Of a DNA stretch of 64,000 bases, positions 54,083 to 63,142 are shown one piece after another (within the stretch, counting starts at the first letter, position 1; the number at the start of each line of letters is the position of its first letter). Position numbers and translations under genes: made by a program. The notes under the pieces were generated by a model. That model saw only the letters and a program-made list of their open reading frames with translations. It had not been told where the DNA came from and did no database searches. The DNA comes from Diphasiastrum complanatum. Lineage: Eukaryota > Streptophyta > Lycopodiopsida > Lycopodiales > Lycopodiaceae. The stretch spans positions 42,016,544 through 42,080,543 of the forward strand of contig CM055109.1 in NCBI GenBank assembly GCA_029204225.1, given 5' to 3'.

Positions 54083-54874
54083 TGGACTCTAATTTGATCC
54101 TCAAGAGGGATTGGTTGTTAGATTACTTGATCTATCAATCTACTTGAGATTAAGATCAATCTAGATCAATTCCAGATACAAAATCCTAACAAGAACAATA
54201 ATTAATTGAAGGTAGGTGTACTTTCTGGTTTCACACGTGTGAAACACTGTCTGAGTATGGACTCCAACCTAAAAATCAAGTACACATTGATAGCACCTCA
54301 AAACAATCAAACAAATGTAGACAAATGAAGAGAATCACTCAAAATTGCTTCCAAAACCAAGATTGGTATCTCACATTGATTATGGCCAAATAAGCCTCTA
54401 TATATACACTTTTGGGGCTCGAGGTATTGATCATGCATTAGATCTCACACGCGTGAGGATGCCTAATCACCATCATGCAATTTGACACTTGGATCAAAAC
54501 TTTCCATTTTGGGCATTTTTGGTCTATTTTCCTACTATATGGAGATATACATGGCAATTTTCTAGAAGCAAAAACTCACCTACTTCAGATATTTCCACAT
54601 GTGTGAGCTGTCCTATACACATGGGATGTGACACCTACTCAAAATATTTGGCTCATGCAATCATTAGATTGGTGCCATGTGTCATATCTCTAGAAAACTA
54701 GTTTTTGGCCATTTTAGCCACTACAACTTGAATTAAATCATATGTACAACATATATAATTATGGTACATGAAAAGTACACTAGTTTCACACGTGAGAACA
54801 GGCTCCACACATGTGTGTCTATCGTATATACAAGATTTTTGGCCTCTACCAAGCTTATTTTTGCATTTTCCGCA
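54083..54874 (-). repeat. Copia 3' LTR (copy c')
   Basis: Plus strand TGGACTCTAATTTG...TTTTCCGCA followed by ctcctcaataatctagc (minus-strand polypurine tract). Its first 120 bp match the reverse of 28470-28582. It contains GTTTCACACGTGTGAAAC at about 54228, CTCACACGCGTGAG at about 54448 and TTTCACACGTGAGAA at about 54784. Confidence 0.78.
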
Positions 54875-55172
54875 CTCCTCAATAATCTAGCTTGGTAAAT
54901 CTAGCATAGATCTATCTATAACTCCAAGAGCTAATCTTAATTTTATAAATGGATCTTTAGGCAATGTCTTGGTGAGTATATAGCAATGCAATCTGATGAT
55001 GAAACATGAATAAGCTTGATCTCCTTTGCTTGCACTTTCTCTCTCACGAAATGATGTGCAATCTCGATGTGCTATGTTCAAGCATGGAAGACTGGATTGT
55101 TTGCAAGTTGTTGAGCTGCTTGATTATCACAATATATGCATGGAATGTCTTCATCCTTGATCACATATAGCT
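54875..55172 (-). pseudogene. Copia RNase H C-terminus (copy c')
   Basis: Minus strand contains the RNaseH tail: a degraded 'IVIKDEDIPCIYCDNQAAQQLANNP' region, FHAxT-like, EIAHHFVREKVQAK-like and LTKTLPKDPFIKLRLALGVIDRSML (55081-54887). It corresponds to the last 80-90 residues of RNaseH in E2 (FVREKVQSKEVQLHHV, LTKPLSKDPFFK). It is truncated at about 55172 where family-X sequence resumes. Confidence 0.7.
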
Positions 55173-55450
55173 CCTCAGATGATCGAGAGCTGCTATATGA
55201 ACAAGCTTATACCAGTGATTAGGCCTTATCTGGGACCCATTCCATTGGGCATAAAAATGAGATTCATCACATTTGAAGCCGTCAAAAAGGAGATAAGCTA
55301 CGAGAAGTATCTTGACAAAAAGAAAGTTGAAAAGAACAAGCAAAAGACTACCGATTATACAAGGCTATCTATTGTGAATTTGAAGTATTGCCGAAAAGCG
55401 CAACGTTATCAATCAATAAGTTCTTGGTTTTATGCAGGCAAATGCTGATC
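55173..55450 (+). pseudogene. Family-X unknown ORF, second segment (copy X3, open 89 codons)
   Basis: Open frame 55179-55448: MIESCYMNKLIPVIRPYLGP, GIKMRFITFEAVKKEISYEK, KQKTTDYTRLSIVNLKYCRK, SISSWFYAGKC. Conserved at the amino-acid level with X1 (36840-36600). It shows the unoccupied version of the E2 insertion site ('ccaagaacttattgattg' on the minus strand). Function unknown. Confidence 0.55.
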
Positions 55451-55457
55451 CATGCCT

Positions 55458-56100
55458 TGGGAGCTGTAATTTAGACTCTCTCAACTTGAGTTATGTTTTT
55501 TATAAAGAGGGCTCCTATTATCAAGTAAGAGCGGAACTCAAATCATTATAGATTGAGGTTCACTCAGTTGCAAGAGGTGGACTTCGAATTATGATACAAT
55601 TGGATTCTACAGCTCGTGGGTATAGATAGAGGCCTCCACCATGAGTTTCATAACGTATAATAGGTACTGAAATGTTGTTGCTTTTCAAATTGAAGATTAT
55701 TCTACTTGCATTTCCTTCCATGCTCCATCTTCATGCATATAGTTTGGGTACTGATGTATGAATGTCTTTCTTGTTGATTTCTCTTTAAGGATTGGTTTGG
55801 AATTAGTATCAAGTAGGTGTGCAGGGCTTGGATGCAGATCCATCATTCCATGTAATTGAGATGCTTCTTAGTTATCGGCTCTCTGAGAGTTCTTCTTACA
55901 ACTGTCGAGTGACAGTTGTAGGAAAGACTTTGTAGGATTTCCATTTGTGTTAGCATCAGGTAGATGTGCAGGACTTGGAGATTGATCCACCATTCCATTG
56001 TTTTCTGATGTCTCCTGGTTTTTACTCCCTGAGGAGTCCTCCATACAGCTATTGAGTGACAGTTGTAGGAAGTACTTTGTAGGATTTCCATTGCTTTAGT
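55458..56100 (+). repeat. Family-X LTR (copy X3) with internal tandem duplication
   Basis: Aligns with 50485-51020: 'taatttagactctctcaacttgagttatg', 'gagtgacagttgtaggaa'. The unit 'caggacttgga...gagtgacagttgtaggaa.tactttgtaggatttccatt' of about 135 bp occurs twice (about 55816-55955 and 55970-56093). The LTR start is deleted; the end beyond 56100 is not resolved. Confidence 0.7.
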
Positions 56101-57507
56101 TTAGAGGTTGTGTGTTGATGTTGATTTGTGATTTCACTAGTAGTAGATTAAGTCTAATTTTCTGTTCTTGCTTAGTTTTGTTTAGCAATAATCTGCAGAC
56201 TATAAACAATCAAGAATCAATCTGAAGTAGAACTGTAGAACGTAGGAATCAAAATCTGATAGATCCAGATTGAAGTTGAGCATCCATTATCAGTAGGATT
56301 GAAATCAGGTTGTCATTGTGCCTCTGACAGGTGGGTACAACACCACTATACTCCAAAATAGATTCCGTGACTGAGCTGTAGCTAAATCATTTTGTAGACA
56401 CATGAATTCCCTGGCCAAACTAAATCTCTATGCCTAGCATTGAGTAGTCTTAGTCAGAGAATCACTAAATGTGAGGTAGATGATCTTGAGCAAACAAACA
56501 CTGAAGAATAGGCGCTAACAAAGAAGTAGAGCCAGTAGATTCATCAGCAAACATTCTTCAAGAAATAAATCCACGTCCTCCTGAAGTAATAATCTATGAA
56601 AGTAATATAATAATAGGCCTCCCATCAACATGGTCTTCTGAAGAAACTTCACTCTTTAAAAACTTGGGACCCGACTCTTATTTTAACTTGAAAATGAAGT
56701 TGCAATGCACTTTGCACTTCAGGCCCTTTCAATGAAATTCAAAATAGACCTAGGGCAATACAATGGTCCATTTTCATCCGACGACCCATATCCCTTCTCC
56801 ACCATCAATTTGCCTATTCCCAATCCAAAGACATTTCTTGCTTTTGTGCGGCAAAACCAAGGCTTTGGAGAAACTAGGGCCCAAAATACACTATGCTAAA
56901 GGTCTCCTTGGGTGTGTGCAAGGTCCCACAGGTCTCTCTCTCTCCCTTCTGGTTTATGCTACACGACTCTGACAAAAGAGAGAAACTGGCTGCCTTCAAA
57001 AAAATCAATCTAGCATACTAAAGACTCCACGACTGCTCACGGCCTCTTACTAGATGATTGACCTCTCCAGGGTGGCCACAACTATGGCTTTACAACATCC
57101 AATTCCATCCCATATGGAGAGAACAACACTGTTTCACTTCCAAACCCTAGGCCACAGTTTTCCTTGCAAGTTTTGATCTTGGCTGGCTGTCAATAGCTCT
57201 TTGATGGACCAATTCAGCTGCTCTGAGGTCCCCCTATTGCAACCTATGTACTGTTTTAATCTGTTTGTCAAACGGTATTTGTTTTTTGGATGCACACCAA
57301 CTACAAACGCCAAACCACCTTTTTACAGAATTTCGAGATTCCGTTTGTCAATTTTCCGATTCAGCAAACAAATCTTGTCTCCGAATCCTCTCACAGTTCC
57401 GAGCTATCTCACGAATTTCCACAACACCAGCTTTGCACTTCCAAGCCAATAAATCGTCTATGAATTCGTAACTCTTCGTTATGGTGCAGTGATTGTAGCC
57501 ACCAAGG
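56101..57507. other. Remainder of family X and E3 leader, no coding motif
   Basis: From the primer site at 57519 leftwards is the E3 leader. Somewhere before 56300 lies the end of family X. I see no Gag, protease or integrase. Frames such as 56705-56899 have no recognisable content. Confidence 0.4.
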
Positions 57508-57519
57508 CCTCTGATACCA
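57508..57519 (-). promoter_or_regulatory. E3 primer-binding site
   Basis: Plus-strand cctctgatacca: one mismatch from the tRNA-Met complement. Abuts the AGTTGAGAATAC end of the LTR at 57520. Confidence 0.85.
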
Positions 57520-57772
57520 AGTTGAGAATACAATTTAAAACTCGACCGAATCAATCACCATAGCACATCATCAAGTGCATCAAGACAAGACAAGACACAA
57601 TAGCTCTCCATAAACTATGTATTTACAATCATATCAAGTACAAAGAGAAAATTGCTTAAGAGCACTCAAAGAGCTCATAAAAGAAAGACTACCCGATAAT
57701 TCTAGAACTGGGCACACGTGGTACCATGAAATTTAGAAAACATTGTATAAGTCGATTATTGCTATTTTAATT
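57520..57772 (-). repeat. E3 5' LTR, 253 bp
   Basis: Plus strand AGTTGAGAATACA...ATTTTAATT. Pairs with 47576-47828. GCATG follows at 57773, matching the left duplication. Confidence 0.9.
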
Positions 57773-57777
57773 GCATG

Positions 57778-58300
57778 TTCTGTAAAAAGCCATGCGTTTG
57801 TCAGAGTTCGATCATGCAACATGAAGGGCACTTGTCATGGCAACAAGGTAATAAAGCCAAGCCACATTGAGGTGATCCATCTCTCTGACTAGAGGCTTAT
57901 TAATATCCAATAGAATGGGAGGAAGTGATTGATCCCAATGAGATGTCAAGGGTGCCAAGAAGGCGATTAGGCCGCAATTGTCGACGAAGTAATGCACACT
58001 CCTGTTCGGGCACTGATGGTATCTCTTATCGAACTGGCTATAGTTCAAAATGAAATCTCTAGCCAGATCGTTCGTTTGTACATAGTCCACCAGGATAGGC
58101 CAATAGATCTTGTTGGTTGTGAAATCTGGTGTAAAAGGTTCACGCTGTTTGAGAGGGAAGTACTCTGGGTTGGTCTGCAAATATGTGGACACGCTGAGAT
58201 AGCGTAAGAATGCCAACTTATTTACCAACAACATGGCCCGTCTCCAAGATGGTTGAGACTCTAGTGTTTGAACTTTGGCACGGTGTGTGCGGCACTGCTT
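57778..58300 (-). pseudogene. Element W terminal ORF, 5' part (about 165 open codons)
   Basis: I do not recognise this protein. The minus-strand frame runs from about 58300 (after a TAG) to a TGA at 57812: IPDLKQCRTHRAKVQTLESQ, MLLVNKLAFLRYLSVSTYLQ, PFTPDFTTNKIYWPILVDYV, NYSQFDKRYHQCPNRSVHYF, LPPILLDINKPLVREMDHLN, VAWLYYLVAMTSALHVA. It continues after E3 at 47570-47400 and ends at a polypurine tract. The position just upstream of the 3' LTR is where plant elements carry env-like or other extra ORFs. No signal peptide or strong membrane helix is evident. Confidence 0.5.
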
Positions 58301-58549
58301 GAGATCTGGTATGGTATGGTAAATCTACCGTGATCTTTGTCTATAAAATACTTGGCCTTAAATTTATCTGATTCTAGCATGTCCCGCGGGGTGTCACCTG
58401 ATGCCCTTCAGGAGGTACCACGGCGGGTGGTGGAGGGTTGGGAGATGTGAGAGGTTGAAAAAGTTTTGGTGGAAGTCGAGGGAACCGGGTATGGAGGTAG
58501 GATTGGTGGGGATTAGATGGTGTCAAAATGGAAGAGGGTGGAGGGTGGG

Positions 58550-59612
58550 GATGTTACATACCTATGTAACTGGCAGTAATTCAGACCCCTATTGGTCCAT
58601 TTAGTGTTGGGGGCTAAATGGCAAGTTACCCTTAGGATTAAGGGTATGTGCCCTTGGATAACAAACAAGTGACTATACCTTGGTTGGAGGTATGGAGTCA
58701 CGTGACCCTTGGATAAGGAGTACCCTTAGGATTAAGGGTATGTATCTTAGATAAAGGTACTCTTGGATAAGGGCAGGTAGGTGTCTATGCCTTGGATGGA
58801 GGTATGGAACCTATGAGGTATTAGAAATTCATTGAATGACTATATTTTCAAACCTTGGGCCTCAACCTTGAACCGTATCACTTTATTGGTCTTGGACCAA
58901 AGTATACTTGCACAACTTGGGCAATGGGTCCTAGTAGGAGGGTGCCCTCCTAAAGGGTCCATTGAGTTTCAAGTTTCACAAGAATAGTAATCAAAGAGTC
59001 ATAAGTTATGGAAGATGTCTGATGATCTTCCATAAGCCTATGAAGGCTCTTGAACTCCTCTAGGCTTCTCTCTTGCTCATTGGATGTGCGTGGAACTCCA
59101 TAGTGTATTGGAGAGAACTAAATGCCATCTATATAAGAGGAGTAGGGCGCCCATTGGGCGAGAGAGAGATCTCTTTTGCTTACTTTGTTTATGCTCTAGT
59201 GTGGCTACTAGTGTGTAGAGTAATTCTTGTGTGTAGTATGCTAAGGGTTTGGATTTTGCTTATGGTATGGGACATAAGTAGGGTTTGGATCTTGAGTATG
59301 CTATGGATTGTTGTGGTATGCTTGTGATTTGTTTATGGTTATCAAGGGGGTGCTAGATAGGTCTTGCTATGAGCTTGGATCTAGCTATGGTTGGGTGGTG
59401 AATACTTGAGGCTAGCTTGTTATCTTCCTTTGTGTTTAAGAGTAGGGACACAGGTGGAGGAGAGATCCTTGGAGGCTTGCAGATCCTTACTTGCAGGTGG
59501 AGGCATCCTAGCTTGGAGTTGGGAAAGCATCTTGGAGTTTGTAGGTTGCTTGGAGGACATTTGGAGGCTCTACCTTGGATTTGGAGGACTTTCTCCCTTC
59601 TACTTGTTAAAG
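58550..59612 (+). repeat. G2 LTR, about 1.06 kb
   Basis: Starts TGTTACATACCTATG after the purine run gagggtggagggtgggga and ends next to the primer site at 59613. A TATA-like ctatataagagg is at about 59133. An internal imperfect repeat 'accttggttggaggtatggagtc...cttggatggaggtatggaacc' lies near 58677-58812. The last 140 bp match the G1 5' LTR remnant. Confidence 0.82.
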
Positions 59613-59624
59613 TGGTATCAGAGT
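59613..59624 (+). promoter_or_regulatory. G2 primer-binding site
   Basis: tggtatcagagt, one mismatch to TGGTATCAGAGC at the last base. Confidence 0.88.
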
Positions 59625-60639
59625 TAGACAATGGATGGTAATCTTTCTAAACTTCTTCAAGTTTTATTAAGATCACCAACTAAATTTTTTTTTGGGGAAG
59701 ATTATTGGCTTTTCTAGTTGTAGGAAGCTTGTAGTTGAAGTACCCAACGAATCTAGTTCTCTTTGGAAGAGAGTAGTGATCCTTATAGAATTGTTTAGCG
59801 GCTGATTGTTGATCATGTTAGAGAAGTTTTAAAGTGGGCTTTGTTTTTTTAAAATTCTGAAAAAAGATTTGTGGGATGGTTAGAGGAAGTCTTCCTCTAT
59901 ATACACAAACTTTTTTTCACAAAAAGATTGATTCTAGCTATGTGTTTTGATCAAAACAAGTGTCTTTTGCATAAATAAAGTGTTCGAAGTTTTGATTTTC
60001 ATTTTGAGGTTTTTTTTTTTTCAAAATTTTAAATCTGAAAATCAGATCTAAAAATTGAAGTTTTCATCCAACTTCATTAGTTACACCTTTCTATCTCCTA
60101 GTTTCATGAATATGGCAATGTAAAAGGGAATGGTAGTGTAAATTTGTGCATAAATCAAGTTTTGAAGTTCTGTTTTTTTATCATTATGAAGTTCTGATTT
60201 CAGACCTGTAAATCTGAAAATAAGATATGAAAATTGAAGTTTTCATAAAGCTTCATTAATTTTCCATTTCTAGACACTAGTTTGATGGATTTGGAGATCT
60301 AGAATAGTGAGAAATGTGAAAACTTTGGTTTATTTTGTGATGACAAATGGAAATGGAATTGGATTGGGATATTTATGTAAACATTAGCTTGGATTTAGTT
60401 AGTTAAACTTTACATAAAGATTTGGTCTTCATTTTTGCTTTGGATTAAGGCAAAGGTAGCTTGTTGTTCTTATTCTCTTAAAGCTTGGATTGAGCTTGCA
60501 AATAGTAGGCTTGGATTGAGCTTACAGACAATAAGATTGAATGAGTAGAAGTAAAATGCTTTTTATTTGCATTAATCTATCTCGAAGTTATGAGATGGAT
60601 GTATGTTTTTCTTAGTTCTTTAGTCTTTGGACCTAATGA

Positions 60640-62209
60640 CCGTAATTGCATTAAAAGTAAAGAAATCAAACAAGGAAACCGTTAAGAATAGATATCCACT
60701 ACCGCGGATGGATGACCTAATAGATTATCTTGCTGGTGCTAGGTACTTTACCAAGATAGATCTAAGGTCTGGATTCCATCATATATGCATTAAGGCAGAA
60801 GATATCCCAAAAACCGGGTTTCGAGTTGGGGAATATGCCAATGAAAAAATCCTACAAATCCCAAGAAAGACTTGATTTCCCGAACTATGATGAGAATAGG
60901 CCATTCAATAACCCTCTGGATACGATCGGACTTGATCTCCACTCCTCGTTCAGAAATCTTATGTCCCAAGCAAGACAATTCCATCGTAAAAAAAGTCACA
61001 CATAGACTCTTTGGCCAAGAGCTCTTCCCTTCTTAGGATGTCTCAGACAATCCTAAGATTTTCTTTATGTTCCGCCAAAGTCTTACTAAACACTAGGATA
61101 TCATCTAAGAATACCACTACGAATGGCCTAAACAAATCATTCATCATCTATTGGAAAATTGCCGGTGCATTGGTCAAACCAAAAGGCAACACCAAAAATT
61201 TGTAGTGACCAAAGCTCGATTGGCATTTCCCCTTACCTAGGCCTTGAAAGGCTATAAGAAGCTAAGCCGAAGGGCTAAGAGTCCACTAGTGGTGTGGACA
61301 GAGGATATGAATAATTGTTCTGAGTTGCTTAAGAAAGTGTCACTTTGGCACCAATACTAATCATTGGCGATCCTAATAAGGCTTTTGTGGTTAGGACCGA
61401 TGCAAGTGATTATGCTATTGGAGTTGTTTTGATGCAGGATGGACATCCTGTGGCTTATGAAAGCAAGAAACTCAATCCTGCTTAGTCCAGGTATTGTACC
61501 TATGAGAAGGAACTGATAGTAATTGTTCATTCCTTAAAAATTTGGCGACATTATTTGTATGGAGCTAGATTTGAAGTCTTGACAAATTATTAGACTCTTC
61601 GATATTTTTGTGATGCTACAAATTTAAAGGGGAGGCAAGCTAGATGGGCCGAGCTGATGCAAATCTTTAACTTTTTTATACGTTACTGTAAAGGAAGTCA
61701 AAATACTCTAGCGGACACTTTGATTAGGTTACCGGTTATTAATCAGTTGTGCTTTATTGTTATAGAACCGGGGTTGTTTCAGTCTCTTCAAGGACTATAT
61801 GAGTCCGATTCTTTTTTTGGAAAAGATTGGCAACAAGTACTTTCGGGGGTCGATTCAGGTTTGCAAGATTCCTCAAATCAGGGAAAGACTTAAACTGATT
61901 TTCTAATACAAAACATGATTTTTTTTTGTAAAGGAAAGGTATGTGTACCGAAAAATGACAATATAAGGGCCCAAATCTTGCATGAGTGTCATGATAGTCC
62001 ATGCGCAGGACATCCGGATATACAAAAAACACTTGATTTAGTTCGAAGGCAATTTTGGTGGCCTAAGATGAAAAGTTAGGTAGAGGCCTATGTACTTAGT
62101 GCAGATAAATAAACCAGAGAGGCTAAAAGCTAGTGGCCTATTACATCCTTTAGATATTCCTACCGGAAAGTGGAAAAGTATATCTATGGATTTTGTGGTC
62201 ACTTTGCTC
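60640..62209 (+). pseudogene. Gypsy RT, RNase H and integrase zinc domain (G2), with inverted segment
   Basis: RT start at 60660-60820: NRYPLPRMDDLIDYLAGARY, FTKIDLRSGFHHICIKAEDI, KTGFR. From about 60825 to 61210 the coding strand flips to minus: from right to left it reads LPFGLTNAPAIFQ, VVVFLDDILVFSKTLAEHKE, CLGHKISERGVEIKSDRIQR, SFLGFVGFFHW. On the plus strand RNaseH follows: [50 protein letters not shown]. Next comes the integrase zinc region: LHECHDSPCAGHPDIQKTLD, FWWPKMK, then ERLKASGLLHPLDIPTGKW. Stops are scattered through it. Confidence 0.87.
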
Positions 62210-62640
62210 GTTGGCACACATCACATGCTATCACAAAATTGTGTGTATCCTTCAAATAATATTCCTGCCAACAATATTTTTTGAAATGTCCTCTCAGACG
62301 AGAAGTGTCATGAGTCAAGAAAATGATGGGTGTTGTTTCTCCTTCTATGAGACACCTACGAATGATTCTGTCCGTCCCTTTTTTATATAGTTGTCCTAAA
62401 CTGAGGTTGTAAGGAGCGGATTTGTAAATCAAGGCACACTGACGAGTTTGGGTAGATTGGAATCAATATGGCCTGTAGTAAAGTATTCGGTGATTTCTCG
62501 GGCCCAAACTGGGTGTAGGCTGATATTCCAAGAAATCTTCTAGCCATCCTGCGGATAATCTTTAAAAATACAAGCAAGATATGATTTAAACGTAGAACTT
62601 GCCATCAAGTTTAGGCTTTTACTTTATCCGTAATGGGTTA
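62210..62640 (-). pseudogene. Gypsy integrase zinc-binding region (G4)
   Basis: RLRGHFKKYCWQEYYLKDTH, NFVIACDVCQRA (62432-62210), comprising the H...C..C part of the HHCC motif. The adjoining frame 62577-62383 (LGISAYTQFGPEKSP...) is weaker. It ends abruptly at about 62210 against the G2 integrase. Confidence 0.7.
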
Positions 62641-63140
62641 AGATATTCAGTTCTAAGTTGAAACTGCCATGGGCACTGCACATAGATATGTAGTTTCTAG
62701 TTATTTCAAGTTATGTAAAAGTTAGTCACAAAGGTCCATTGGGGGTTTGTCCCATGGCACCAATGTGATTTAAAGTTAAGTTAGCCTATGAGGACTATTT
62801 GTCCCATAGTGCCTTTTTGTTAGTGACCACCACTCCAAGTATATATAGGAGTGGAAGAGTCCATTTTCAAGAAGAACCTCATTTGCAATACATGTCTATC
62901 TTTCTCTCTGAGTGTTCTCCCTTGTGTGGTTTCATGTATTGTGTTACTTCACATTGTATTGTATATTGTTCATCTGACAACAAGTTAAGTTAATCTAGGC
63001 CCTCCATTCTCTAGTAGGGTAAGCCTTAGAGGAGGAGATTTAGATTAGGGTTTTATCATTTAGGTTAAGCCATCATTTGTAGTTGTTAAGGAGAGAAAAG
63101 AGAGAAGAGTGGATCTTACCCTCAGGATACTCACCATGCT
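62641..63140. repeat. Possible LTR inside G4 (edges uncertain)
   Basis: Non-coding sequence separating the RNaseH linker from the integrase of G4. It has a plus-strand TATA-like caagtatatataggag (about 62835), T/GT-rich sequence after it (about 62930-62980) and an end ...gatactcacca near 63138, the layout of a plus-oriented LTR. No partner or target duplication identified. Confidence 0.35.
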
Positions 63141-63142
63141 CA

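Larger units (their letters stand above)
50321..56300 (+). mobile_element. Family-X element nested in E3 (copies X2/X3 as its ends; right end uncertain)
   Basis: LTR-like sequence at 50321-51023 and again at 55458-56100 in the same (plus) orientation, with the family-X ORF segment (53960-54082 plus 55173-55450) just before the second one, suggest one plus-strand element. The interior holds three short-motif repeat zones (51050-52720), unassigned sequence, and a copia LTR/RNaseH insertion (54083-55172). The beginning of the second LTR, including the polypurine tract seen in X1, is deleted. No gag, RT or integrase motif is visible in the interior, so if real it is non-autonomous. Confidence 0.5.
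47576..57772 (-). mobile_element. E3: copia retrotransposon with AGTT...AACT LTR ends, carrying nested insertions
   Basis: LTRs at 47576-47828 and 57520-57772 (253 bp each) are flanked by the 5-bp duplication GCATG (47571-47575; 57773-57777). Minus-strand order: primer site 57508-57519, long leader, then (after a nested element) integrase end, RT with intact YVDD, RNaseH, polypurine tract 47829-47840. LTR termini are AGTT/AACT (AATT in the right copy) rather than TG/CA. A normal copia interior is about 4-5 kb; here it is 9.7 kb because family X sits in the integrase at 50321. No gag is recognisable near the 5' LTR. Confidence 0.88.
58380..62209 (+). mobile_element. G2: Ty3/gypsy copy with RT-RNase H-integrase, gag/protease deleted, partial RT inversion
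   Basis: Same family as G1. A fragment of a preceding copy with polypurine tract (58380-58549) leads into a full LTR (58550 to about 59612), primer site, and leader (59625-60573). A deletion joins the leader to the protease start at about 60573 and the protease to RT at about 60660. RT, RNaseH and the integrase zinc domain follow to about 62209, where minus-strand gypsy G4 begins. About 385 bp of RT is inverted. Confidence 0.85.
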
